NCBI GenBank assembly: GCA_902805475.1
Contig: CADCSX010000023.1
Location: 1,178,001 to 1,242,000, forward strand
Source: Entonaema liquescens
Taxonomy: Eukaryota > Ascomycota > Sordariomycetes > Xylariales > Xylariaceae
Direction of reading: 5' to 3'
Length of the DNA stretch: 64,000 nt
Position 1 is the stretch's first letter; every line of letters begins with the position of its first letter. The notes below the pieces were generated by a model. It made no database searches. It saw only the letters and a list, made by a program, of their open reading frames with translations, and was not told the DNA's origin. This document shows positions 24,890-35,794 of this stretch, piece by piece. The translations under genes were made by a program, and so were the position numbers.

Positions 24890-26040
24890 TTATCTTAAAC
24901 CTCCCAGGCGAATACATTTATCAACCCAGGATTCCTTAGGTGGCTTCTTTTGCGACCAACCCCATGTCCTCCATGTACTTTCGGTAGTAGCCGTGACCTC
25001 TGTTTGCCCTGCCACGGAGGGGGCTGCTGGTGGAGGTACTCTGGCATTAGCGGGGGTTGTGAGCCCGTCTACTCTCCGGCCCTTGTAGAACCCGGACATG
25101 ATTTGCTTGGCGTAAAGAGAGTTCGAGCTCCTGTCCGGACTCGTTGCCCGGGGCACATTCGACTGTCTCGAATTCGGGCCGTACAAAGAGCCGCCAGACC
25201 GTCGCTTCTCATCCATATACGTCCCGTACCCGTACTGCGACGCGTTGCCGTCTTCGGCGGCGTACGCGGCCGCCATGAGATCATCCATGATCTTCGATCC
25301 TGTCTTCCCTCCCGAGTTGCGGTTCGTCGTGTATAGCTGCCGCGGCCGCGGCTCTTCCGTCTTCTTGAAGCGGGAGAATAGCGAGAATCCGGACCTGCTA
25401 ATTCCGCTTGACCGGGAGCGGCGCCGCCGGCATTTCCAGAAGAGGAATATTATGGTTGCGAGTATTATTGCTCCTCCTGTTACGTAGGAAAAGATACAGT
25501 TAGTCTTCGAGGATAGGTACTGAATAGAGGCTCTGGGGTGGGTGCCCTTACCAACTGTGCCGAGTGCTATGGCGCCATCTTTGCTCATTACGGGCTGGGG
25601 ATTCTCGGGTTGACTTATTTGAGCCTGTGTAGGTTCATTGCTTTGTGGGAGTGCACTTGAAGTTGCTCCTGCGCTAATGCTAGTAGCGAGTGTTGTCGGT
25701 TGGGAAGCGTCTCCGGTTGACTGAGAAGCGTCCGTCGTTGGTTGAGGGGTCTCTATAGGTGAAGACTCCGCGGCCGCTGGTGCTCCTACTTGCTGCGGGG
25801 AGTCTCGGTCCCAGCAGGGTTTGACGGAAACGTATCTGTCGTTGGCGATGGTGTGTCCGGCTCTCCATCGTCTTCGGAATCGGAATCGGAATCATCAACG
25901 GTATTCGGAACATCCTCGCGAACAAAACCCGAAGGTTATTCGCGCGAGTGTTTCTCCGGTAGATTGAGCTCCTTCATCCCAATTAGAACTCGAACAAATA
26001 AGAGCTGTTATAGTTAACGCAGCCTATCGAGTACTCACCT
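24890..26040 (-). pseudogene. Single-pass membrane protein; C-terminal part intact, ectodomain frame broken
   Basis: Read on the minus strand, the intact 3' part has exons up to 25552 and 25476-24890 with a 75-bp intron. It encodes a Ser/Thr/Pro/Gln-rich linker, a transmembrane helix (AIILATIIFLFW), a basic stop-transfer run (KCRRRRSR) and a cytoplasmic tail of about 180 residues. Upstream, the linker stays open to about 25880. A Cys-containing stretch (CSSSNWDEG...FGFCSRGCSEYR, about 25995-25890) lies in the same frame but is followed by two TGA codons. An acidic DDSDSDSEDDGEPDTP stretch lies in another frame between them, suggesting two compensating indels. No signal peptide or start codon could be joined. 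The architecture (ectodomain, Ser/Thr linker, helix, tail) is common in fungal cell-wall or surface sensors, but I do not recognise the family. Alternative: an intron I could not resolve. Confidence 0.5.
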
Positions 26041-26825
26041 CATTATGAATACCCGACACTATTAGAATCCCGACAACCTAAGACTTGAAAAATAATAGAC
26101 AAAGGGGAACGACAAAAGTCAACCGCAATGAAAGTAATGAATTATTCAATTAGGTCCAGCCGTAGATAGTAATTAGTGAGGGCGCAGCCCGATATCTCGA
26201 AGTGAAGTAAAGAGAAGTTGACCTGGGGAAGCACACGTGCTCAATTGCCAAATCCAGCGCAGGTGAAGATTTCGAGAACCATTCCGGAGGCATCATGCCT
26301 TTAATACAAGCATTGCACAAGCATTACAAGCCGTGGAGTTCAAATTTCCACCCCTCCCCCAGTACGAGTGCCGAGACGATTTGAAACCCTCATTGAGTGA
26401 AGCACTGACGGTGGCATGTTTCACACCTCAACCGCCGACGATGATCGCCTTGGCGCCAAGGTTGCTCATAGCGATATCTCATTCGCCAGAACCAAGGAAG
26501 ACGCCGATTCTTGAGCTCGATTTAGCTACGTTGAAGTTCAAGAAGTTTTAGCGACGTGCTCGGACAGACAGTTGTTTCGATATGTGTAGCTATTTTTGGC
26601 TTATAACATGTCTCGTCGAAGATTGGACGTGTGGGGGAGCAAGGGGATTATTATTATATATCGTCGGGCTGAAATTGAAATTTCATTGCGTCAAGCGTCC
26701 CTACTTTTAAAATACCTAAATCTTAATATATACAACTTGCAAGGGGAAAAACATGTAAACGTGTAAACGTCGTAACTATCGTATGCACATAACTCCGTAG
26801 TCAAATAAAGTCTCCGAGACCCCCT
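26041..26825. other. Intergenic with one weak open frame
   Basis: Contains a plus-strand frame ending at TAG 26551 whose first start is GTG at 26333 (about 72 codons, Pro-rich, ending LELDLATLKFKKF). Reading upstream in that frame meets a TGA near 26265. I do not recognise the product and no splice join supports it; it may be a remnant or chance. Confidence 0.3.
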
Positions 26826-27771
26826 TCATTCAGCCTGGGGCTTTTCGAAGTTCTCGGGTCGTAGGCTAGGAACCCTTCTCTGCTTCATCATAAGAGCCGA
26901 GTAGGTGTCAGGATATCTATCCCCCCTTGTCGCCCATGAATCGGGTAATTGTTCGAGACGAGAGTTACCACCATCTTGGTAGAACTTCTCGCACGCTCCG
27001 CACTTCTGTATTGACTTTGAAAGTGTCAACAACACGCCGGTATTTAACGACAACAGTTAAATAAACTTACTTCCTTTCCGCGGCTCACGATGCGACTTCA
27101 TCCCGTCGCGCCAAATCCGTAAGGTCCAACTAGCTACCATGGCGTCCATCATTTTCCGCGTTATAGGCGCCGTAACTATCAATCTATGCTGGTTCTCCAT
27201 CTCGTCTTCCACCGCGATACGACTCCCGTCGATAGGGTGCATCCACTCGTAGTGATCGCGTTTCTTAAGTATTTCGAATATCACCTCGTCCCCTTTCAAC
27301 GACTCCTCCTGGCCTGATACCCCTTGGGAAATCCACTCTCTTTCTCGGGCTTGATCTTTACCACCTTGTATCCCGATCGGGGAAGGATGCGGGTTTAAGT
27401 GCGAGGTTCCCGAGGGCGTGCCGCGACATCGCGTCCAGCACGTAAGGGAACCCGGTAGATATTACGGGAGGCAGGTGCTTGAGCTCGAAGATATGCCGGC
27501 TGCGATGTATAACCCGAGGCGTGCCGTTTGCGCTTATTCTTACATTGCGAATCAGGCGTTCGAGTGTCACTTGGGCAAGTCGGGCCTCGCTCGTGGGGGA
27601 TCTTCTAACATCACGAGAGAGCTCATATAACGGCGCGCCGTCGGCGGTCTGGGCACGGATGAAATGGCCGTCGAGGACAAAAATGGCAGGTTGAAGTATG
27701 TCGTCCCCGTCGTTGCGATTGTCCGGGATATAAGGTGGGGGCTCTTCTTCTCCTTGTGATAAAGTTGCCAT
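26826..27771 (-). pseudogene. Conserved fungal protein of unknown function with two frameshifts
   Basis: Minus-strand gene starting MATLSQGEEEPPPY at 27771. It resembles a fungal family I know only as uncharacterised: an N-terminal 'ILDGRFIRA...LYELSR' part, a 'RHIFELKHLPPV' part, and a C-terminal 'KRDHYEWMHPIDG...IAVEDE' and 'SWTLRIWRD' part. The frame is lost twice. The first loss, near 27375, is where PASFPDR must join GYKVVKIKPEKE; the second, near 27307, is where PKGYQA must join EESLKGDEVIF. Each would be explained by loss of one base. After the Trp-rich end a donor at 27070 (GTAAGT) precedes a last exon from 27014. With the natural phase it ends at TAA 26967-26965 (VREVLPRWW); another frame stays open to 26826 and contains KCGACEKFYQ. 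The last exon is therefore uncertain. A pseudogene or consensus error are both possible. Confidence 0.55.
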
Positions 27772-28728
27772 TGTATAGGTAGAGATGTTGGTTTCTAGCT
27801 AGTGTTGAATTAGATATATTACACTAAGCTACTAACAACTATCATGAGCTCGTGCGACTCTTTCGCATCACAGGCGATTCGCCTCTTATGAACGATTGAG
27901 GTAAGAAATCACGCGGGCTTCGAGATTGGTCTCGGCGGCGGAGCTTAAGGCGTGGGGTTTGTCGAGCACTGCCTTTTGTTAGGCTGTGTAGCTTACCATT
28001 CTTACACTATGTAATGTAGTAAGACAATATGACATCATGAAGACTCAAATAATGTTAATACCCGCTGTAGAAAAATAGGGGGGTATAATGAACTAGGTTA
28101 GGTATTTGTCATTCTGCTGCTTAGGTTAAAAAAGTTGAAGCTATAAACTAAGATATAATAAAAACACAAGAATTCCAAATTTCAAGTATAATATTATATA
28201 TAGGACCTAAGCGTTATAAATACGTAGCATTAATTTGAATATGTGTGATATTTCGTTTGTGGCTCACGAAATTCTTCTATTGGTGCATCTTAATGGTAAC
28301 TATCCACGTCACAGCCGTTTGGAAAAGGAGAATAATAAGAACAACAAAGAATGTTTAGTCCCGAGTTATTAGAGATGGGTTGAACAAGGCAACCTTCATG
28401 AGATCTTTATTAAGTCTCTAAATATTAGATTAGATTCTTAAGTGTTTGATTTACGTTCTGTGAATAAAACCGAGTTTTATTTTTTTTTTGGAGATGAAAA
28501 TATTATGAAGTCCTATTTAATGGCTAAAAAGACGTGGGGTTTGCGGAGGCTCGGATGGTCCCGGATGGTCGGATATATCGGACGAAATCACTTCACTGAC
28601 TCTCGTCGGCTGGTCCGGAGAGTTTGTACATCATCACAGTTTCAGTCATCACAGCCCAGAGAAGTTCTTCTTCGCATGAGAAAGTTATACTTTACGCCAA
28701 TTCCGAGCCAATACGGCCGTATCGGATA
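27772..28728. other. Intergenic between divergent genes
   Basis: AT-rich region upstream of both the fungal unknown (minus) and the Zn2Cys6 regulator (plus). An open frame at 28442-28729 on the plus strand is Thr/Arg-rich and matches nothing I know. Confidence 0.45.
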
Positions 28729-31247
28729 ATGTGCGAATAAAATGTCGGCGACTCCTCCGACGAAGCATCGCCCTTTGCCTCCGCCAAGCCGAAGACGGAT
28801 AAACCTCAGGTAAGGCATAGAAGAATGCAAGTACAAAGTACGGAACTGATAATTGTGTTAGCTTTCATGTAATTCATGTCGTCGGCGCAAGTAGGTTATC
28901 GTCAGTTCCGAATAAGTTACCAACAGGTTACCTTGCTCACAGTGATTAGGGTTAAGTGTGATCGGCAACAACCATGCAGGACATGTTCCCTTCGGGGCTT
29001 GCCGCTTCCTGCAGTTATCCTCCGGATGCAGTGTCACGGCCTTCGGATCGTGATACCCATTCCACAGTACAGAATCGAATCCGTGAGCTAGAGGGTCTTG
29101 TGCATGTTCTTATGCAACGAGCAGCATCCAAGAACCCGGGCAATGCTCAAGCACTTCCCGAGGTCACCGAAGGTTCCCCTGACTCTGAAGCTGGTGCATC
29201 AGGAGAACCGCCTAACGGTGGTACATTAACAGACAGCCCCGCCGGCGTCAGCTACGTCGATGGTGTACATTGGACCGCTCTGTTAGACAGCATCTCCGAA
29301 TTAAAGGACTATTTTCAAGATGGCACAGAACCCGGGCCACATAATCAGATCCCCTCACAGCTCACTCCTGATTATGGCCCTTGTCCACTGTTACTATACG
29401 GCCGTTTTACCCAGACCAGTAAAGGAGAGATCCTAAGCATACTGCCAGCGCGAAGCGTGGCTGATTCATTAGTCTCCAAATTCTTTACATCCATTGATTT
29501 GACACCAGGTATTATTTGTCTACTTCTTAAGACTAGGCGATACGTTAGAGCTAATTCCCTTACCTAGCTTTATTACACAGTGGTCAATTTATCCGACAGG
29601 TAACTACCCATCTAGACCTCGTCTGTCCGATGGTTTCTGATTGCTGACATATGCTATTATAAGTACAACCAATTTTGGGAAGACCCCTTCGCAGCGCCGA
29701 TTATGTGGATAGGGCTTTTGTTCGCTATCATGTGTTTCTCATCTATGCTTTTGCAACGTTACGGCGATTATGACCCGGGCGCCGTACCCCCTAATGCGGA
29801 AAACATCCTGCTTGTACGGTCGTACCGGGAGAAAGTTGTCCAATGTCTGACACTGGGCAAGTATACCAGGGGTGGTGAAAACGTTCTACAGACTCTCATC
29901 CTCTATGTCGCTATAGAACACTTTCTCCAAGAAGATTCCGACTTTGGTACTCATCTTCTATTAACCATGATCTTAAATATTGCTATGAGGATGGGCTATC
30001 ATAGAGACCCTAAGCATTTCCCTGTCATATCACCCTTCGATGGTGAGATGAGAAGGCGAACCTGGGCGGCGCTTTACCAGGCTAATCTTATCTTTTCCTC
30101 CCAGATGGGACTGCCGAGTATACTAAAAGAAAACCAAATCGATACAGAAGAGCCACATAATCTCGCAGACTCAGATTTCGACGAGGACACAACCGAGCTT
30201 CCTCCCTCTCGGCCTGAGACAGAATTAACGCCAGGTCAGTAACTTACTTCTTATACCAAGCACGAAACCCCGCGAAGTTTCTAGGCATCTAATAAAGCCA
30301 GCAGTTCTTTATATAGTTACTAGAAGTCGTATCTCACGCATTTGGGAAGAAGTTCGCGATCTGGCGACCGACACCAAACCCCACAAATATGAAGAGATTC
30401 TAGCAATGGATCAAAAAGTACAGGCTAGTCGACTCCGTATTCCACCTGGCTTAAGAATGCAGCCCATACATCTGTCCATCGCAGACCCTCCACACTTGGT
30501 AATGCAGAGGATTTGGTTGGATATCTGCTTCTTCCGGCTGAGGATTGTCCTACATAAGAAGTACTTTATGTTACCCGCCCAAAGCGAGCGTTATAGTCAC
30601 TCGCGAAAAACTTGCTTGAAAGCAGCCATGAAAGTTCTTGAGTATCAGCATGTGGTTTATGAATTGGTCAAGCCAGGGGGTCTACTCTACGAAACTCGTT
30701 GGAAGCTTTCATCCGTCATGAATAACGAGTTTCTCTTATCAACTAGCATTTTGTGTGCCTATGTCAAACAGATTGCTGATACACCACCGAGCGCGGTGGA
30801 GGGAACAAGTACAGAAGAAGTGAACAAACTCCTCATAATGTCTGCGGATTGCTGGAAAAGATATAGCGCTGTATCTAAAAATGCTCGGAGAGCTATTAAA
30901 GCGATCAATCTTGTCCTCGAAATCACAGGTACTCCCACAGCGAGCCCGGATAGTGTAGAGGACGAGCTCACTCCGATGTTCGCTTTGCAAGGTATGATAG
31001 TCTTATCCCATATTTCGATTCACATTTATTTCTATGTATGTCTCAGCGATGGAGATGCTAACTTGATCAAGATCCTTTGCTTCTAGATTTTAATTTCCCC
31101 TATACGTTGGACAATTTCTATTGTGGGGATGATTCGAAATTTGGGAATAACCCTTCGCTGGAAGCGCTTACATCCGCGCAGCAGCATCCTTTCGATGACG
31201 AATGGATTAACCAATTTCAACGAGTATCAACTCGCCCAACAACGTAA
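28729..31247 (+). pseudogene. Zn2Cys6 fungal-specific transcription factor, damaged
   Basis: Seven-exon model: 28729-28809, 28862-28890, 28950-29508, 29568-29599, 29664-30234, 30302-30991 and 31087-31247. Its splice joins rebuild the Zn2Cys6 cluster as LSCNSCRRRK + VKCDRQQPCRTC..., the coiled dimer region (IRELEGLVHVL) and HSGQFIRQ + YNQFWEDP. The fungal-specific TF domain follows (MRMGYHRDPKHF, RRRTWAALYQANLIFSSQMGLP). Two breaks are visible. The only ATG that leads into the cluster reads three codons and then TAA (28738-28740). The frame also shifts by one base near 28997, between CRTCSLRG and ASCSYPPD, inside the zinc cluster. Such proteins bind DNA as dimers and regulate metabolism; no target cluster lies beside it. 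A later start cannot rescue the zinc cluster, so DNA binding is probably lost unless the shift is a sequence error. Confidence 0.75.
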
Positions 31248-31698
31248 CTCGGTTACCAGTCAGGTACGTTCAAACATTCACTAGGCGTTTGAACGGTGAA
31301 GAAGAGGAAAGAATATTATGACATGAAGGTCCCTCGTGTGGGCTCTTGTCCTGACCTCAGGCTGCAAGAGACATTGTATACTAAGTCCCCCAGACCCTCC
31401 AATAATTCTGCAACTACCCCCCTTAAGGGGCAAATAATTACATTGTAGGCCCATCCCACTAAGGCATTGTCTGATATACGTCTCGGTCCAGCAAGAACCA
31501 TACCCCGATACCTGTTTTGGAACAATAGACAACAAACAACTAAGGAAAGGAGCTAGTGCTTTGTACACAAGATGCCTTAACAATGTAAAGTGCCTTACAA
31601 TAAACGCTTTTATGGGCTATATAGACAAGTCCAAAGCGCAGTAAGAGCGGGAATTCAGATCAAGACAAACCTTAGATCAACTCCTTAAGCCACACAAA
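31248..31698. other. Intergenic
   Basis: 3' flank of the regulator and 5' flank of the next plus-strand gene. No coding frame or repeat is supported. Confidence 0.5.
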
Positions 31699-32223
31699 AT
31701 GTTTGCTACTCACCCAGAGACAATCAAAGAACTTCAAATCGCTCTCAGGTTGGAGAGCCAGCGTGATGCTGAGGCGTTGATCCAGGTTGACCATGTCAAG
31801 GAAGCGTTCCGGCTGTACATGAACAGATGCCTTTCGGCGGCGGTCTCCATGACAAGCGAGTTGCCCGACTGGAAGCAGATCGACGACTACGTGCAATACC
31901 GTCAACTTTCCTTCGCGGTGCGAAGTAAGCGGAAGACGTTATGGGATGTCATAGAGGAAGAGTGCAACTCGCAGCCGTACGAAATCATGCCGCACGTGTC
32001 AATGTTTGCCATGCGAGTCATGAGTTTCTTGGTGACCCCCGAAGGGGAAAAGTACGACGTCAGCTTAAGTGAGGAGATCACGAAGTACCCCAAAGAGGTC
32101 CAGTTTGACCGCTGCATCAGGATCCTGCACCTGCTGGGCTTCCTTATCAGCCAGGATCGCGAAATAAAGAGAGCTAGAGAGGCGGAGAAAACCAGAGAGG
32201 CAATTGGGTCTAACTGGATATAA
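31699..32223 (+). CDS. Hypothetical protein, 174 aa
   Basis: Single-exon frame with a good start context (acacaaaATG). The product is soluble, alpha-helical in appearance and rich in Glu, Arg and Leu (TIKELQIALRLESQRDAEAL; a charged C-terminal helix REIKRAREAEKTREA). There is no signal peptide, membrane segment or recognised motif. Codon use is GC-rich at third positions compared with flanking DNA, which argues for a real gene. Function unknown. Confidence 0.6.
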   Translation: MFATHPETIKELQIALRLESQRDAEALIQVDHVKEAFRLYMNRCLSAAVSMTSELPDWKQIDDYVQYRQLSFAVRSKRKTLWDVIEEECNSQPYEIMPHVSMFAMRVMSFLVTPEGEKYDVSLSEEITKYPKEVQFDRCIRILHLLGFLISQDREIKRAREAEKTREAIGSNWI

Positions 32224-32865
32224 GCCTGCTCCATGTAGTGATATGATGGAATAAAACCCCGTTCGCTGGTTACGAACGTGGTTGAAAGTCCAACTTTGAC
32301 TGTTTGACGTAGATCCCCCCTCCATCCACTGAATGAATAAATAAGAAGAAAATTACGTACTACCTTTTTTTTTTTCTCTCTTCTACTTTCGGTTTGAACT
32401 TGATGTTTCTTATTTGTTTACTGTGCTCCTTATGTAGACATGTGCCGTTGCCTTTTCCTTTATTCATCCAGGGACTCCATCTGTCTCGTACAGTCCATTG
32501 GTATCGTTTATCTTCCTTAACTCATAACCGTAACCCCCTTGCACCCTCCCCATACCCCCAACGGATACCTAGTCGAGATGGCTCAGATTACACGTGGTCT
32601 AAGAGCAGTGCCCACGCACATAAGACCAAGGAGGGGGTTGGAATTGGGAGCGCATTCGATCGTGTTGATATCAGAAGGCTAGATTGAAAATGTTATAAGC
32701 CAAGAAGATTGGGGTTATTCCGCTCTGATCTTGATCTTAGCTAATCTTCTTTTCCTACCCTCATTTTATATCCATCTGTTCCTCTTAGCAGGGTTCGTGG
32801 CGGTACTCGTGCTCAGTTACTACAGTATTAAGCCCACAGTGCTTCCTTAGCATGCACCTCATTAA
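32224..32865. other. Intergenic between convergent genes
   Basis: Contains a pyrimidine-rich stretch near 32365-32385 and open frames of no recognised family. No gene supported. Confidence 0.45.
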
Positions 32866-33735
32866 TCACGTTAACCCATGACCACGTAAGACGCCTGGGG
32901 CGATGAACCATGACCTCGGACAACTCATTCCCCACTTGGCCAAGAGAGAAGACAGCTCATCTTTCTTCCCCGGTACGACGTTGACGAATATTCGATCTCC
33001 TCTGCTCATACAAGGCTCCGAGTGCACGGCACCACGCTCCTGGCCGATACGGAACACGCTGCACTCGCCCGGCGCCGCTTGAACCAGGCCGAGGGGGGCG
33101 AACTCGTCTGTGAGCTTATCCCGGACTGCTTCGGCAGTAGCCCCGCATCCAACACACCGGACTGAAGTGCAGACGTGCTCTGTGGCCAAAGCACGTTTCG
33201 TCGAACGCGACGTCGCCCGAGCTGCTGCCTGGTGCTCGGCGGGGATGAACATCGTTGCGGGACCGAGCAGCGTGGCACACAACTTCCAGTCCGTCTGAAG
33301 GTCCAACTCCGCCTTTTCCCTACCCATTACTAACGACCTTCTCCGACCCCAGATACCACCGCCGTCCCCACTACTACTACTCCTGCTGAAGAACATGTCG
33401 TCCGTGTGCCATCTTGGCTTGTTGTATTCCGTGGTAGCTCTCGTCGCGCGGATGGTGAGCCAGTAGTGATCAAGGCCGTTTGATCGGATGAACTCGTTGA
33501 CGAAGGTCAGGAAGGGGAGCAGGAGTGGGAGTAGGGACCCGGACAAGGCAGCGTGGGTCCAGTCGTGGAAGCTAGACGGGAGATCATCTATTGTGGAGAG
33601 CAATGGGCCGCAGTAGCTCCAGAAGGCATCCCTTTCTACGGACAGGCTCTGGTCCGGCTGGTCAGAGGTAGGCAGCTCATCGAGACCAAACTTCATAAAC
33701 TCGAAGCTCGTCGATGATTGGAGCCTGTCCTTCAT
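32866..33735 (-). CDS. Putative 2-oxoglutarate/Fe(II) oxygenase-like protein
   Basis: Single-exon minus-strand gene of 289 aa, starting ATG at 33735. Three residues fit a 2OG-oxygenase-like iron facial triad: H110 and D112 in RWHTDD, and H238 in GAVHSEP. R245 or R248 lies at the spacing expected for the 2-oxoglutarate-binding Arg, followed by the strand RIFVNVVPG. The preceding strand DHYWLTIRATR also fits a double-stranded beta-helix. A short Cys cluster (CVGCGA, 194-199) lies between the motifs. No signal peptide is present. I do not know the family by name, so this is a fold-level guess from motif spacing; substrate unknown. The gene is intact. Confidence 0.6.
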   Translation of the reverse strand: MKDRLQSSTSFEFMKFGLDELPTSDQPDQSLSVERDAFWSYCGPLLSTIDDLPSSFHDWTHAALSGSLLPLLLPFLTFVNEFIRSNGLDHYWLTIRATRATTEYNKPRWHTDDMFFSRSSSSGDGGGIWGRRRSLVMGREKAELDLQTDWKLCATLLGPATMFIPAEHQAAARATSRSTKRALATEHVCTSVRCVGCGATAEAVRDKLTDEFAPLGLVQAAPGECSVFRIGQERGAVHSEPCMSRGDRIFVNVVPGKKDELSSLLAKWGMSCPRSWFIAPGVLRGHGLT

Positions 33736-35416
33736 GGTTGGAGGGAGAGCATATGGGTTCCAAGATGTTCACTTTTTGGGGGCCTTTTGGGTTTTACTCT
33801 TTAGCAACGGCCGTAGTCTTAATTGACAATAGCTAACCCCCTTTCAAGATATAGCCCTAAGATATAGGTAATTATATGCATAATGTATATATGAATGTAT
33901 GAATGTATATAATAAATATGTAGGGCTTAAGGTAACAGAGAAGCAGCAGAGAGCTAGCGTTGCGTTACTCCGCGTCGGAGACACATGACTGTCTATATAC
34001 CATGTAGAGTTATGTAGAGTTATACCATGTAAGTACCTAGCTTTCGTTGCCTGCTTGGGCAATGCAGATTTCCAAAAATAAATAAAATGGGTGTAATGGG
34101 AAAAGGGACTTGAGCCCGATTCGTTCGGCACCAGATACAGGGGGCCTATTCCGCGAACCCGCTCTGCTAGACCATGTTCCGGGAAAGGGAAACAAGCTTA
34201 TTCCTTGACATGGAGAATCGAGAAGTCTTCTTGTACAGTTGAAATTTTTCCAATTCAAACTTGATTCTGAAAGCCTCGTCTCATTGGCGTCGACAGATAT
34301 GGCACGTTTTTTTACGTAAATAAAGAAGTAAATAGTTCCCAATGTTAAATGAGAGCTGCGGGATCATCGCTTCAGTGCGTAAACCCCTGCATTTTTATAC
34401 AATCTTTGCCGCGGTTCCAAGCCCTACACACATACATACGTTTCGATGTATGCAAAGAATATGAAGAATGGAAAAAAAAAAAAAAAAAAAGCCTAACCTA
34501 ACGCCATGTCTAAGCGTATGAAAGGAAGAAGAAAACGAACAAGATGCAATGTTTTCTGGGGCGTAGCACGTGTCCTGCAGGCACAGAGCGGCCCGACTCA
34601 GATCATGATGAAGTGGCCGATTTAGCGAGCGTCGAAGATCGTGGTCCGCATCTATTGGAAAAGCACGGGGAAAAGATGTTCTCTCTCGTGTTCCTTAGGC
34701 TTTAAGGCCTAGCAGTTTTCGGAGATTTGACAACGCAGTGTCACACTGCGCTATATTATATAAGGCAATCTTTTATATTAATTATAAGACCCTAAATGTT
34801 CAGCTTGGCATCTGAAATATCTAATTCATTACCGGGTAGGAAGCTACGCAAGCCTCGGGACATGGGTCGATGAGAGGCACCTATCATACACAGTGAAACC
34901 TCGGATTACAGTACAGCAGTTGATATTGCTATATCAGGTTTCGGGAGCCGTTCGGCTTTAAGGCCTTGGTAGATCAAGCTGATAATCGCCTCATTGGCAT
35001 TAATCGTTTTGCTGGGGCGGAGTTGGGCAACATTCACCTTCCCCTATTGATTTCAAGTGGAGCGACCTTTTTCCTATCAACTCGTATGATATCAAAGATT
35101 TTGATATTCGATCATCAAATTATCGTACATAAGTCGCTAACCTAACCATCACACCGAATCCCCTCTTCACTTGCTTCCTCTTAAACGATAAGTGCCCAAT
35201 AAACAGGGGTTGATGTGAAGTCGCTCCTCGCTCTACGAAAACAGATGATGATGTGTTGATGTGTTGATATAGCGTGGATTTTGGAAGTTTCGTTGTCGAG
35301 TGGTGTAAATCGTAACGCATCCATGTATCTGCGGAAATCTAAGATATGTCGTGCGGCTCTTTTGTCTCTTACACTCCCAGGACAATCGTGTTCCTATGTT
35401 GGACGCCAGTATGATA
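33736..35416. other. Intergenic, 1.7 kb
   Basis: No supported protein gene. It holds a 19-nt poly-A tract at 34472 and, on the minus strand at about 34180-34085, sequences resembling RNA polymerase III A and B boxes that do not fold as a tRNA (see findings). Confidence 0.5.
34472..34490 (+). repeat. Poly-A tract (19 nt)
   Basis: Uninterrupted run of 19 A between non-coding sequences. Confidence 0.9.
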
Positions 35417-35794
35417 CTATGATGCCGGACTCGGGTCCTCGCCGGTGGGGTGTCCGTGTCTGTCTTCGTGCGGTATCAATTGTCCCTCTTTATTCTTCTG
35501 TCGTTTTTTTGAAGCTGCTGAACATCGTAGTGTAGTCCAGGCTCGTCGGATTCGGGCAATGAGATGATTCATGAGAGAGGATATAATGCTTTCGTCATAT
35601 GCCTCGGTGTAGGCCCGGGCGGCGAACTCTTCTTCGATAGCCCTACGAAGCTCTCTCTCTCTGTGTACCTCGAAGGAGTCACGATAGAAAGCGGCACCGG
35701 TACATTGCGGACGAACGCCGAGTTTTCTTCCACAATGACGACATTGGAATAGATCTTCGATAGGACCTATGGGGTATGGATCTGGATCTGACAT
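35417..35794 (-). CDS. Small hypothetical protein with a CxxC motif, 125 aa
   Basis: Minus-strand single exon from ATG 35794. Near the N-terminus is CRHCGRK (C18, C21) with another Cys at about 31, then a charged helical part (VHRERELRRAIEEEF) and a basic Lys/Arg-rich C-terminus. Too few cysteines are visible for a full zinc finger. No family recognised. It could be a real small protein or a remnant. Confidence 0.45.
   Translation of the reverse strand: MSDPDPYPIGPIEDLFQCRHCGRKLGVRPQCTGAAFYRDSFEVHRERELRRAIEEEFAARAYTEAYDESIISSLMNHLIARIRRAWTTLRCSAASKKRQKNKEGQLIPHEDRHGHPTGEDPSPAS

Noticed and set aside
30992..31086. Extra coding (MEMLT...DPLLLDF) in the last intron of the Zn2Cys6 gene, which would imply another frameshift
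   Set aside because: The 95-bp intron has a good donor, a GCTAAC branch site and a TAG acceptor and keeps the frame, so no additional damage is required.
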